NCBI GenBank assembly: GCA_026929865.2 | Contig: CM049402.1 | Span: 26,233,001 to 26,297,000, forward strand | Origin: Hyperoplus lanceolatus | Taxonomy: Eukaryota > Chordata > Actinopteri > Uranoscopiformes > Ammodytidae | DNA length: 64,000 nucleotides | Direction of reading: 5' to 3' | In this document: positions 1 through 14,697 of the stretch, in pieces | How the letters are laid out: each line of letters starts with the position of its first letter | Numbering within the stretch: the stretch's first letter is position 1 | The notes under the pieces: model-generated | Seen by the model: the letters and a program-made list of their open reading frames with translations, nothing else | Databases searched by the model: none | What the model was told of the DNA's origin: nothing | Position numbers and translations under genes: made by a program

Positions 1-648
1 GGCCAGATTAGCATTTCTCTTGGTTAAGTTTTCACTCATTCCAATTTGTTCGCCTTTAAGCTTCTTGCCTTGACTGAGCAAATTTATCTTATGCTTTCTA
101 CTCACAAATTTCAGAATAACAGCACGCTTTTTGGCCAATTTTCCCTTCGGGAGAAGAAAACAAGACTCCACGTTCTCCAGATCCAGACTAATGCCTTTGC
201 TTCTCAGGAACCTTTCAACCTGGTTATCCACCGACACATTCCTTGTATCGCCCTCTTCTTCTCCACTCACGGCAGCTACATACGACCTTGGTTTAATGTC
301 CAAACCAGTTATTATCACATCTCTGTTTTTTGCTTGTTGATCTTGGTCATCAATTTTATCTCCAAGCTCTTTCAAGAGCTGATCTTTCTTCACATTCACG
401 GCTTGAAGTTCCTTCAATTCGATCAACATTGGCTTCAGACCAGCTGCAATTTTTTCTTTAATTTTTGCATCAAAACGCCCAATCCATTCGTCCATAATCC
501 CAGCCAGCTCAGCTTTCAGCAGTGCTCGCTCCGTCTCCCTCTCACTTTTCATTTCTCTCATCAAGTCTGCCAACTGTTTTTTCAATTCTTCCGCATAATC
601 TTTGTCTTCCTCCTTTCCCTTATCAATGTTTTTTCCTTTTTTGGACAT
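1..648 (-). CDS. Retrotransposon ORF1-like protein, 5' part, open at window edge
   Basis: Reading the minus strand from ATG at 648 gives 216 codons with no stop, running off the window at base 1. The protein begins MSKKGKNIDKGKEEDKD. Residues about 15-115 are rich in Glu, Lys and Leu and look like a coiled coil. Residues about 115-216 include NRDVIITGLDIKPRSY, VDNQVERFLRSKGI, then RAVILKFVSRKHKINLL and KLKGEQIGMSENLTKRNA. That order (coiled coil, RRM-like fold, closing basic LTKRNA-type motif) is typical of ORF1-like proteins of non-LTR retrotransposons, which bind nucleic acid and multimerise. Exact clade is not resolved. The plus-strand 224-aa ORF over the same bases is its antisense shadow. 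Lack of stops suggests a young or constrained copy. Alternatives are a domesticated single-exon gene or the ORF of another mobile element. The downstream half lies outside the window. Confidence 0.75.
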   Translation of the reverse strand, partial: MSKKGKNIDKGKEEDKDYAEELKKQLADLMREMKSERETERALLKAELAGIMDEWIGRFDAKIKEKIAAGLKPMLIELKELQAVNVKKDQLLKELGDKIDDQDQQAKNRDVIITGLDIKPRSYVAAVSGEEEGDTRNVSVDNQVERFLRSKGISLDLENVESCFLLPKGKLAKKRAVILKFVSRKHKINLLSQGKKLKGEQIGMSENLTKRNANLA

Positions 649-752
649 CTCCAAAGATTTTCAGAGATTTTTAAGGCTGTGAATCTGAGTTCTCCGCTGC
701 TCACGGTAAATAGCTCTTAACCCTCGGCAAGCCGGAAGTTGTGAGTTTTATA
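649..752 (-). promoter_or_regulatory. Possible 5' leader and promoter of the ORF1-like gene
   Basis: On the minus strand TATAAAA (752-746) is followed by ACTTCCGG (739-732), an ETS/GABP-type core, and then about 80 bases of leader before the ATG at 648. Spacing fits a TATA-driven start near 720. ACTTCCGG also occurs at the 5' end of the L1-clade LINE at 43051. Function is inferred from motif order only. Confidence 0.35.
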
Positions 753-1108
753 CCCCTTTCCTGTTTTATGCAGTTCAATTACCTTTTCTCGCAGATCCTT
801 TGACAGTTATTTTGCTTTCCCTATGACTCAGAGTCCAGAAAAGTCTGTGCAGCACTGGATGAAAGATGCAATGATCTTTTCTTTTCTGAGTATGATAGGC
901 CTATCTGAACCATTTATTGTAAAAATATGAAACGCTGTTGTTTCTATAACCTATTCATATGGTTTCATATTCCTACGTTCGTCTTTCTCTTAAACCTACA
1001 GGCGATTTGGTTTTTATGAAAAATGATTGGAGTGAGCGCTCTTCTCAGCTGTGTGTGTAAAACAACTTTCAGTGCAGTTAGAATAGCTACCGAAAATTCC
1101 GTGACAAC
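753..1108. other. Unassigned stretch
   Basis: AT-rich DNA with no supported gene or repeat boundary. It may hold more of the 5' flank of the retrotransposon on its left. Confidence 0.5.
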
Positions 1109-1111
1109 TAA

Positions 1112-1356
1112 AGCCCAGTTCAGACCAAAGATTCGCCTTGCAACTGCTTGCGACGAGACGGTTTTAGAACGTCGCGGGGGATGAATCGCAGCAGTGTGAA
1201 CTGCTCGTTGCAGCGCGTTGCAAGCCGTTGCAAGGCGTTGCAGAAGATTCAACATGTCAAATCGCAAGGTCCAGTTTTAGAACGTTTCGGTGGTCTCGTC
1301 GCAAGAAGTTGCAGTTGCAAGCAGTTGCAAGGCAAATCTTTGGTCTGAACTGGGCT
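1112..1356. mobile_element. 245-bp MITE with ~40-bp terminal inverted repeats
   Basis: The left end AGCCCAGTTCAGACCAAAGA and the reverse complement of the right end agree over about 40 bp with one mismatch. TAA flanks both sides (1109-1111 and 1357-1359), which fits a PIF/Harbinger-type 3-bp duplication. A TTAA target (Kolobok or piggyBac type) with one mutated flank (CTAA/TTAA) is the alternative. The interior repeats the word GTTGCAA several times. No coding capacity, so non-autonomous. Confidence 0.8.
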
Positions 1357-1359
1357 TAA

Positions 1360-2236
1360 GGCTTCAGACAGATCATATGAATTTGCTTTATCAAGATTAT
1401 GAAAGTAAAGGACAAAGTTCTAGCTAGAAATCTTATTAAAACAACACCACACAAGGATTTATGCTCTTTTTAGCTCACAATTCGCACTGAAAAAGGCATT
1501 GGTGGCAGCAATTACAAGTCCACAAGGGCTGCCGCTATAGGCTCGTCTACTGTCACGTGATACACGCTCAATCTCAAATGAGACAGTGTCATAAGCGTCA
1601 TAGCAAGCAGCTGATCAAAGATAAAAAAAACCTTGTGATGTCCAGAATAATATTCGTGATAACCATCAAACTAAATCGTACACATTCACTGAGTGAAGAT
1701 TGTGAAAGTATGACACACATTTCTCACCAACAATGTTATCAAAAACCCAATTAATAACTTATAAATCTTTTAAAAATCGGAATAAAAACTGTAGCAATGG
1801 CGGCCACAGCTTGTATTTCATTTTCGCCGGGAGAAACTTGAAAGTCACGTGACATGTATCTGTCCAATAGAAATTAATAGCGCCCGGGGTGGAATTACAT
1901 TGTAGTGAATTGAACCCCCAATCCGTCCTCAGACGGTGGCAAAGTATGATTTCACGTCAGTGACGGACGGTAAGAGGCCCTGGCCCACAGTTGCACTTTG
2001 ACGTTCTAGGAGTGAGACTGTGTTGGGTCGACCATAACTGGCTTGTTAATCGGCCAGCAACAACTAAAGAATCAACATCAAAACCATAATTGAAGCTTAA
2101 ACAATAATGTATATTTATTAAAGCAATCCCAAAACTAACGCTTACTGGAAGGCTGTAAAACAAAAGTTACATAGTGCACCTTTAAAGAGGGGCCAGGGAG
2201 GCAGGCGGAGAGGCAGACCTAAAACTGTAAACTGTA
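1360..2236. other. Unassigned stretch with one repeat-like terminus
   Basis: No gene seen. Near 2163-2188 the minus strand reads TTAAAGGTGCACTATGTAAC, which I recognise as a common end of fish TTAA-type MITEs. I could not find its partner end, so only part of an element may be present. Confidence 0.4.
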
Positions 2237-2985
2237 TAGAGCTGTTAAGCGGAAGTGCCTTACTTCCGGGGCATGGGACCTATCGGCTCGAAAAATTACA
2301 ACGGTAGTCAATGGAAAGAAATTTATTATTTTCTGGTCCCAGTCATAACATGCCTTCGATTACACATATGTTTCGTATGGATTTAGATGGTATTTTTTTG
2401 TGCAAAGAATGGAACAATTTAGCGAGTAGAAGCTGGATACGGTCAGGTTCTGTGCAGAGCGCTTTTGTGGACTACAGCTCTTCGCTGCTCTTGACACTTA
2501 TGATATACGTCACCACCACTGGCACCCACTTAGCTCAGAAACATGGCTGTGTCTTTAATGCACTTTACCGCCTTCTTTCAATGACAAGACAAAAGTCACT
2601 ACACAAGTGGACATGTGGAGAGTTTCAATTTCTCGAGTGGGGAGATTGTTGGTGTTGTCCACGCCAGCCATTAGCATTAGCATTAGCACTGTCAGTCGAG
2701 AAGTGGAGGGAATGTGTTGAGGTGACGTCACAGAGGCGACAAGACTTGTAGTTGTTCTCGTCACATTTTTTCAAAAGCCGTTAGACGAATAATCATACAA
2801 CATACCGTCAAACTCTTCACATGAAAAATGATCATTTAGACCCATACGAAACATATATGTAATCCAGGGCATTTAATGACTGGGACCAGAAAATAGTAGA
2901 TTACTTTCCATAGACTCCCATTCATTTTTTTTCAGCCGATAGGTCCCATGCCCCGTAATTCCGCCACTTCCGCTTAACAGCTCTA
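2237..2985. mobile_element. Foldback-like element with ~150-bp inverted arms
   Basis: The left arm starts TAGAGCTGTTAAGCGGAAGT and the right arm ends with its reverse complement. Similarity continues inward about 150 bp on each side (2237-2390 and 2830-2985), including the shared words CATGGGACCTATCGGCT and TGGTCCCAGTCAT in inverse orientation. The ~440-bp centre has no recognisable domain. The flanking duplication is too short to read with confidence. Superfamily unknown; non-autonomous. Confidence 0.7.
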
Positions 2986-3573
2986 TGTAGCTCAGTGTGT
3001 TGATTGATGGCACATACAATACACAGTACATTTATAATAGTTTTCCTCTCGTGTGACCTGATGGTTCGGTTTGGTTAAACGCCAGTATGCATCAACACAA
3101 CTTTATGTGTGTGGGGTATGCATGGCTGAGCAGTGAGAGAATACATTGGGAAGAATACATGGGCAATGTAGGAGGGAGAGAGAAGAGAAAAAAGGAAAAG
3201 AGGAAGTGCATTAAAGGTAGAGAAACCCTGGGGCTAATTGATGCTAAATTCAATCAGTCTTGAGTAAAGGACATGGTAAGGGTTCATAAATTAATAAATT
3301 AATAAATACATAATGCCAGGCCCGCTTCTCATTATAAAGAAACTACACATTCTGGGGAGATACTATGGAAAATAAGGAGCTTTAGACTCTTTTTCGGTCC
3401 AATTACTCAAAACACCACAATGATCAACACAGGTCCAGTCAGGGCTACGAGGCAATACTAGGCAACAAACAAATTAAATAAATAAATGGAGCTTTAATTA
3501 TGGAGGTGGAATCGATTAACTTGTGAAACTGAAGAGACTTGGCTGTATTCAACTATTAACTTTTGACATAATC
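2986..3573. other. Unassigned stretch
   Basis: No gene or bounded repeat recognised. It contains purine-rich runs around 3170-3210 and short AT-rich duplications such as ATTAATAAATTAATAAAT near 3290. Confidence 0.5.
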
Positions 3574-4191
3574 AGATTTCAGACTTTATTGTCATTGTGC
3601 AAAAAAGTACAACCACCCACAGTGCAAATTAGAGCAGTGCAACATGCAAACACAGACAACAACATTAAGTTAATAAATATGCTAATAGAAATATGAGTCT
3701 CTTTAAAAAAAAGGTATTCCTTAGCCTGTTTGTTCGGCTCCCAAGGGACCTGTATCTCCTGCCAGAAGGGAGGAGTTGGAAGTGGCTGTGGCCGGGGTGG
3801 GATGGGTCAGCCATGATACTCCTTGCCCTATTAAGTCCACGGGAGGTTGCAATGTCCTACAGGGAGGGCAGGGGGCAGCCGATAATTTTTCCTGCTGTCT
3901 TGATAACCCCCTGCAGGGTTTTCCTGTCCTTGGCTGTGCAGTTTGCGTACCAAACTGTAATGCCAAACACAAGTACGCTTTCAACGACAGAGTGCTAGAA
4001 GGTCTGCAGCAGCTTTGTCTCCACCTGGCATTTCCTAAGCAGTCTTAGAAAAATAAAGCCTCTGCTGAGCCTTATCGACCACCACAGCCATGTTGGTGTG
4101 CCAGGTTAGGTCCTTACTGACCTGCACCCCCAGAAACTTAAAGTAGGAGACCCTGTCCACGCCGACCCTGTCTATCTGCAGTGGGGCGAGG

Positions 4192-4479
4192 TCACCTCTC
4201 GTCCTGCTCCAGTCGAACAACATCTCCTTGGTTTTGCTGGTGTTCAGCTGAACACCAGGCAGTGAGCCTCTGGACTTCCTCCCTGTACGCTGACTCGTCA
4301 CCGTTGGAGATCAGACCCATCACTGTAGTGTCATCCGCAAATTTGACGATGACGTTTGAGTGATGGGCCGGGACGCAGTCATGTGTGTAGAGAAAGTACA
4401 GGAAGGTGCTCAGCACACAGCCCTGAGGGGAGCCTGTGCTGAGTGTCAGGGTGGAAGATGTTTGTGTTCCCATCCTCAC
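4192..4479 (-). pseudogene. LINE reverse transcriptase, palm motif C
   Basis: The reading [20 protein letters not shown], then [20 protein letters not shown], gives motifs B and C of the reverse transcriptase with both catalytic aspartates of FADD kept. [10 protein letters not shown] follows. The frame then shifts: [20 protein letters not shown] and VSYFKFLGVQVSKDLTWH continue in a different frame at 4301-4035. It belongs to the same dead LINE as 4497-5024. Confidence 0.85.
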
Positions 4480-4496
4480 TGTCTGTGGACGGTCCG

Positions 4497-5024
4497 TCAG
4501 GAAGCTGTAAATCCAGTCACAGATGGGCCAGGGAAATCCAGGTCAGTCAGCTTCCTGATGAGAATGTTTGGCAAGATCGTATTAAACGCCGAACTAAAGT
4601 CCACAAAAAGCATCCTGACATAATTCCCCTGTTTCTCCAAGTGACTCGCTGCATTGTGGTGGACAGTGTCAGTTGCATCAGCTGTCGACCTTTTTGCTTT
4701 ATAAGAAAACTGATGCTGGTCAAAGTTTTTAGGGATGCAGTACTGAACGTGGTGGAGGACGAGCTTCTCGAAGCACTTCATGACAACAGATGTTAGTGAC
4801 ATTGGTCTGTAGTCGTCTAGGCTGACTATGGTGGATTTTGTTGGAACAGGAACAATGGTGGCTGCTATGAGGCATGGTGGGACCGTAGCCTGTTCCAGGG
4901 AGGTGTTAAAAATCCTTGTTAGGACCCCTGACAGTTGGTCTGCGCAGGCCTTAAGTACTTTTCCCGGTACTCCGTCTGGTCCTGCTGCTTTATGCGGTTT
5001 AATGGCCTTCAGGACTCTTCTCAC
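4497..5024 (-). pseudogene. LINE reverse transcriptase, fingers and palm motif A
   Basis: 175 uninterrupted codons. Residues about 5-25 carry AIKPHKAAGPDGVPGKVLKA, the fingers motif of LINE reverse transcriptases. DDYRPMSLTSVVMK follows at about 70, and LFVDFSSAFNTILP at about 140 holds the motif A aspartate. The frame is lost after VTGFTAS. The next part continues in another frame at 4479-4192, so at least one frameshift separates them. The segment copies RNA into DNA in a live element; here it lacks the rest of the protein. The GC content (about 50%) is higher than the flanks. Confidence 0.85.
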
Positions 5025-5303
5025 CTGATGTTCCTGCAGCTGAAGCTGGTGGCTGCTCAGGGGCTGGGAGGTCAGAGGAGGAGGAGGAGGAGCAGGAGCA
5101 GGGTGGGGCTTTTTAACTTCAAAGCGCGTGAAAAAAATGTGGGTTTTGGTCTCTGGAACTTCTGCTTACGTGCCAATACAGTGGAGGTGAAATAAGGTCA
5201 ATTTGTGGTGCTTGCAGCAAGAGAAAAGAAAAATTCCAGACAGTTATCTACAGCATAAACAGTCCCCATGAGAACAATTAGTCCTGTGTTAATGTTAATG
5301 TTA

Positions 5304-6277
5304 AGGTGCGAACACACTAGGCATTTTACACGCATAAGATTTACGTGCGTAACGCAGCTAAAATGTTGCTTGATCATTTTGTGTCAAAAATGGTTATACG
5401 CGCGTAACATGCCTAGTCTCCCTCCCGATATTGTATTTCCCTTATCAACCATGGCTGATCAGACCCGACACAACAGCGTGCATGTCCGCACAAAAACAAC
5501 AACGGCCAACAACTGTGCCAAAAGACAAACTGAACAGCACAAATAGCCTAGCATTAAAACAGCATTGCATATTCACGGCAGCTACATAACAAACACAGTT
5601 ACAGCAGCATCGGTGCACGGCGGCACAACATAAAGGCAAGTAGCCAAAATTACCCTACCTGGCTGTGACAGGGGACCGTGGCTGGCGTAGATCAACACCG
5701 GTGCTTCGCTCTACTTGTCGTGAAAGTCCCGCGGACAGTCGTCATGTTTGGGTTCATAATATGAGCCCGCACACAACAGGGTGAGTTAACTAATGCTATA
5801 CGGCGCTAACTTTGTTTATCGGCTAAAGCACAGCCGCACATATTCACTGAATTAACCAGGAAGTCCATTCTCCTGGTTTACTTTCCCCACGTCTTCTAAC
5901 CCCGAGCGGCTTCATACAGCACCGGCCGCCCGCAATACATTTTTCTCCTCGGTGTCTCTCATTAGCCTCTGTGTACAGTACACTGTTCTCCGACCCTGCC
6001 AATGTATGTGACGTCGGGTCAAGCTCAACGCTGATTGGCCAACGCGGCTAATCGTCTCGCGTAGGAGCAACAAAAGTTACATTTTTTGAACTCCTCGCGT
6101 AACTGCGTAATATATACGCGCGTAAAAATGTTGCTTTAGCGCGAGTGAAAATGTTGCTTTAGCGCGAGTGACGCATTTACGCGCCATGTACGCGCGTAAA
6201 CCAATGGTTCCCTATGGAAAAGGGGCGGATTTCATACGCGTCTGTACGCATGTAAAGTGCCTAGTGTGTTCGCACCT
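5304..6277. mobile_element. 974-bp Harbinger-like TIR element
   Basis: Left end AGGTGCGAACACACTAGGCA and right end are inverse copies, and both flanks are TTA (5301-5303, 6278-6280), as expected of PIF/Harbinger insertion. The element is CpG-rich compared with its surroundings and repeats words such as ACGCGCGTAA and TTTAGCGCGAGTG near both ends, possible transposase-binding repeats. No transposase domain recognised, so non-autonomous. Confidence 0.85.
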
Positions 6278-6280
6278 TTA

Positions 6281-6680
6281 GTGTGTAAACAGGTTGGATG
6301 TGTTTGGAGTTAAATGGGTCCTGCTCATCCTGCACACTCACAGTAGTCGTGTGGGAACAGTTGATTTAACCTACTTACACACAGGAATGCTACTCCAAAA
6401 CATCCTTGTTGACATGTATACAGCTGCCCTGGGCAACACAAGCTGCCGCTATGTGCATTTCATTACCAAGAGCCAACTCAGTTTTTAAATCCTGTTAGGA
6501 CTGTCAGTGGGATGCAGGGACTTTGTTAACATGAAAGAGGGATTTCACATGAGTTCATGACTGGGTGGGGGGATGTGTGTATGCATGTTCCAAAGGCTTA
6601 CTCAACATTAATATTTTTAAATGTTTTATACAAAACATGTATACCGCTTTAAATGATGAGGACTAATAATTGGATTGCTC
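6281..6680. other. Unassigned stretch
   Basis: No gene or repeat recognised. Confidence 0.5.
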
Positions 6681-6818
6681 ATTGGGTAACACCACTAGCT
6701 TTGATACGGGAGACCAGGGTCTGATTCCCGGTCGGCTGTAAAGTCCAGTGTGAGCACTCAGACAAGACCTCTATGCTTTCTACCACAAGTTGCTTTGGAT
6801 AAAAGCATAAGCTAAACA
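6681..6818 (+). mobile_element. tRNA-derived SINE (V-SINE-like)
   Basis: GGTCTGATTCC at 6718-6728 resembles a tRNA B box and lies in a tRNA-like head. About 65 bp further on, GCTTTGGATAAAAGC (6792-6806) is a block conserved in many fish SINEs. The head is too divergent to fold as a working tRNA. Such SINEs rely on LINE machinery for copying. Confidence 0.6.
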
Positions 6819-6825
6819 CAATCAA

Positions 6826-8569
6826 TTTATACATCCACTGGCATTTGTGAATGTGGACTCTGTGGATGATCCTCAAGTTGTTCAATTAGTCAGGCTAAAC
6901 TACTCTACTACACCAGCTCAGAGGGGGATTTCTTTCTTTGACTTAGTTGTGGGCACACTATCTTACGTGGCTCTGGAAGTTTTCCTGGACTAGACCTCCA
7001 GCTAATACTCCAATATGCTCCCCCTCCCTCCCTCCCTCCCAGCTGTGCCTGCCTCTGTGAGGTGTATGGCCCTATTGTGAAGGTTGACCACCCTCTTGCA
7101 GCATTCTGTTCTTAATCCACTATGACGTTTTTGTAATGTTGTCACCAATAACACTCACACAGGGACACACTCACGGAACTCATAGATTACCACTTAAAGC
7201 GTGAAACGGCTGCTAAGAACCAAACAAAGTTGGCTGGAAGATGTCTGTCAGGGTGTATTGACAACTTTAAATAAATGTGAAAGCTCCAATTCTACCCAGT
7301 CATCGATTTTAAGTTTAAGTTACATTGACAGCCCTTTTCTGATGTACAGTAAATGTATCAACACATCTAGCAGTCTGGAGTCAGCTCTGAACCTTTCTAT
7401 TGCCAAAATCGATGCCTCATATAGCAGAATGAAAGACAAATGATTCCAATACAACAGCTGCTGTGGTGCACAACTCATCTTTTGTGATCAGATTCCAAGC
7501 AGTTTCAGACTTAAAATGAAATTCTATTCAAATCCACATGTCAATCTTATGTTCATGATTACTTTCTGGATGTGTGCATTATTAGGGAAATATGTTGAAA
7601 CACATTGAGCATGCTTCCTATGCATTAACAAATGAAAAGCTAGTCTTTTATCACATGAGAAGTGTTCCATCGGTACGGCAGGTGACAGTAAAGCGAAACC
7701 AAGAACGTAAAGGGCCAAGATCAAGGATGTAGCAACTAGGAATAAATACATGTTTTATGTGGGCTTCATTCCTTTCTTGGAATGTATTTGTTTGACATCA
7801 AGTACACATTGTGCAAGCAATGTATTTGAGTTTCATTTTTCATCACAATAATACTATACATGTATAAACCCACCTAGAGTTTCACCAGAAAACACGCTGT
7901 TAAAGTTATCAAAGCAGAGACAACTTAACTAGAATATCCATGTTGTCTGACTATATAAACAGCTGTAAAAAAAAACTGAGAGGCCGACCTAAAAGTTACT
8001 TTTCCATGTATATACTGTTTCCTATACTGGTCCTGCCCTAAAGAGGCAACACATTCATATGTGGATAATCTAATCCTCCCAATTGTTCAAGTTTTTATTT
8101 ACACTCACCATTTTTAATTGAGAGTGAAATTTCATTCTGGACTCTATAAACAGCAGTTTGACAGACAGAAAAAGTTGTCATGTGGCCAACATTTGATTGA
8201 TGACGACTGAGCCAACCCCCATTAGCTAAGGCCATCTGTGAGGTGCTTTAAGGCTCAGATTGAGCCAAAAAGGACCTTCAAATAAGAATATGTTTTAAAA
8301 TAAATACATCCAAATACTGGACAATGTGCCATATTTGGACATGCCAATAGTTCATTTACTGTTCAGGTATCAGATCGCCTGGTTATGCTTACACATAAAG
8401 TTAAATTGCGGTAGATATGGTATATTTGAGTAAAATGAGGATGGCTATGTATGTGTGTATAAATTACATTTTGTTTGCTAGTGGAGGGTGGATATAATGC
8501 CACAGTCCATGCTTGAAGTGTGCTACTAATTCTCAGTATCTTCAGAAAGATTAACTAACCGCTACCATC
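6826..8569. other. Unassigned AT-rich stretch
   Basis: No gene recognised. Contains a (CCCT)-rich run at 7020-7042. ORFs here are short and lack domains. Confidence 0.5.
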
Positions 8570-8682
8570 CACTATGAATCCGCAGTTTTATTAGTTGCTG
8601 ATGCACTGAAAAGACAAATTTCATTGTGCTGTAACGGTGCATATGACAATAAAAATGAATCTGAATCTGAAAGGTCAATCTT
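8570..8682 (+). mobile_element. LINE 3' tail fragment
   Basis: TTTCATTGTGCTGTAACGGT followed by ATGACAATAAAAATGAATCT and a repeated TGAATC tail matches the 3' end style of CR1/L2-group LINEs, like the end of the LINE at 3574. Only the tail is present, a severely 5'-truncated copy. Confidence 0.55.

Positions 8683-12004
<3,322 letters not shown>

Positions 12005-12095
<91 letters not shown>
12005..12095. repeat. (CA)n microsatellite, 91 bp
   Basis: Perfect CA repeat, about 45 units. Confidence 0.98.
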
Positions 12096-12097
<2 letters not shown>

Positions 12098-14697
12098 TTC
12101 AATCAAATATGTTGATCTTTTATCTTCTTTTATCTTTTATCAGTACTTCTCTGTAGTAAGTCAATGAATCTTAATCTGTTGAAAAACATTGAAATGAACT
12201 GAACCCTGTTGAACGTCGCCTATTTAATAATGAGAGCAAATGAAAAGAATAAGGAAGCGGTTCAGAGCATGAGCAAGAGGGATTTGAGAGTGAATACAAT
12301 ATTGCTGAATTGCTGACAGCACCGATAATATTACTGATATGCAGAATTACAACTAGTTATCTGCAAGGCCCCATAATTAATACAATACAAATCTCAACTG
12401 ATACTGCCTTGCTTTGATAACATAAATGCTTGTAATGTCATTCTCATAAAACCAATTTGATTAGCGAGAGAAACGGGGAAGAGAGAAAGTCCAAATAATG
12501 GGAAAATATGTGCTTGCCAGGGACCAAGAAGGAGTCATGTCAAGCAAGAACTTGCCCTACATGGCAAGCCGACAATGGACGGGTTGAGAGGAATCATGCA
12601 GTCTGACTCAGTGTATGTGTGTGACAGTTCAGTGTATTGGTGGCACTGACAGAAAGCTAATGTAAAATTCCACTGATATTTGTAATAATATGAATAAGTA
12701 AAAATCCTGCCCAAAAAGCATAACCCCATTTGATCCTTCTCTTGCCGTCCACTGACTCCTGGTGGATGACATTTGCCCTCTCCCCAGTAAATGCTGTCAG
12801 ATGTTTTGGTCTGGTGTTCAAAGACAGCTGATATTGACTGATTCTGCTCAGTCTCTTTGGTATACAGTAGCTCTCCACAGCTGCCACATGTGAGGTCAAG
12901 ATAATGTCATACACCATTCCTTTCTTCCTTCTCAGAAGAGGTCATGTCTTTAGGGTGCAGCAGCGGATACCTTATAGGGTGTTGAACAGTAAGTAGTAAT
13001 GGTGCAACCATTTTGGCTGGGCCGCATGTTCCAACAATCCAGCCATCATAAGGAGTACCACTTAATTTGCAGTGTTTGTCAGACACGGTACACCTGCTTC
13101 TCAATCCATCTCAAAAAGTGAGACAAAGCAATCAATTTGAAAACGCAAGCACCATGTTGCTTGTTAAAGTGACTCACCGAGCAATTTAGGATCCGTTTGA
13201 TTGAGCCAAATAAGCATGCAGCTCCCAAAGAGTAAACAAGTGTATTTAGCATCTGCAGCAACACAAAGTCTACCAGCTAACGTGTGAACAACAGGAGGAC
13301 CAAAGTAGTCTTCAAAACACTTAGCGTTCTTACTATGCGTGACAATTTCTTCTCATCTGTAAATTGTTCATGTGGTGTGTCCCAAGGTTTTGTTCAAAAG
13401 AACCCTCAGAAATCAGGTTGTCACTATTGGTCAAGCAATGAGCATTGCTAAACGTATGCCTATCTTGTCTCATAATTTTTTCGTTATTCACCATTGCATG
13501 TCATCCTGTCTAGACCAATGTAACTCCCTCCATAATGAATAAAAAAAAGAAGATTGAAGTTACAGTATGTCTCCCGAACACTGGAGCTTGTTTCCCCTGA
13601 ATGATACATTCAGTGCGACTGAGGCATGCACACTATGATTCTGAACCCCTAAACCATACACGAGGAACTGAAATATGAATTAACCATACGGTGTTGTGCT
13701 TACACCGCTAAGCAGTATGCTGTTTTGTACTGATGGTGCTGAATTAAGGGACAGGGAACCTTGAGAATATTTGAGTTTGTTTTTGTCCTCGGTTGATTAA
13801 GCACATTTTTAGCCAGAAGCCAGTGCTCACAAAGACACTTGTTATCATCCTACCTTGAGTGCTTGTATTTTAGTTGTGCTTGTTTTATGTTTGAAAGCAT
13901 GTGAGCCTGATAAGTAGAATCCTTTGAAGCAACAGAGAAGCGGTTGAAATTTGGATATAGCTCTGCTGGCAGACGGACTCCATCACTTCATCATGAAGGG
14001 GAAAGCAAGAGCATAAGAAATCAAAAGAGAAGAGTCAAAGTTTGAGGGTGAATAAAGTGAAATTTTGTAGAGACAGAAGGAGAAGCTGAGACAGAGAGAG
14101 GGATACAGAAGAAAGGAGTCGACAGAGTGCAGGAGAGAGAGAGAGAGCAAGTATTTGGCAGACTTAGAGAGACGGTAGTCAGCTGGCATCACTTGGAGCA
14201 GGACCCCAGTGATTTATCCCAGAGTCCTGCATTAGTCAGATGGATGTTGCCGTGCACAGATTAAGATTAGGATGCATTCATCAATGCAACAGTGGACACA
14301 AATGCATTTCAGCCGGGAAGGAAACAAGGTAGCGGGAATCAATGTGCATAATTAAAAGGATAATATGGAACAGCCATCCATCACTTGCCCATGGAGGTGT
14401 CCAGTATACACTGCAAATGTTTTTGCTTGTTTTCTGCCTGCCCTGTTTTGGTTTCAAAGCATGCTTGTTTATGCCCCTTTGGACTGATTACCTGTTGCCA
14501 ACGTTTGCTTGCCTCTGTGAATAAGTAAACTTTATTATATAATTCAATTGAGTTTAAACCTTGTTTTACCGAGTTATTTCATCTAGTACCCATGATGCTT
14601 AGTGGTGTTCCTAAATGACATTGAGCATGAATGACAGGTGAACAAAGCAACAATTTTACTGTATGTTGCAGGATCTGAGTTGTTTTGTGTGTGTGAA
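12096..14697. other. Unassigned AT-rich stretch
   Basis: No gene or bounded repeat recognised. Purine-rich DNA at 14030-14150 gives meaningless Leu/Ser-rich ORFs on the minus strand. Nothing looks like an exon with splice sites and a domain. Confidence 0.5.

Larger units (their letters stand above)
3574..5115 (-). mobile_element. 5'-truncated CR1/L2-group LINE
   Basis: On the minus strand the reverse transcriptase runs from about 5100 down to 3700, and the element ends near 3574 with GCACAATGACAATAAAGT, a 3' tail typical of this LINE group in fish. The order is correct: [55 protein letters not shown], then a C-terminal part with LPSGRRYRSLGSRTNRLRN. The endonuclease and ORF1 are missing, as usual for 5' truncation. 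It is a dead copy. Confidence 0.85.

Noticed and set aside
46-720. 224-aa plus-strand ORF
   Set aside because: It is the antisense of the intact ORF1-like gene at 1-648 and has no domain.
6681-6760. Possible tRNA gene
   Set aside because: Only the B box is convincing; the following conserved block marks it as a SINE head.
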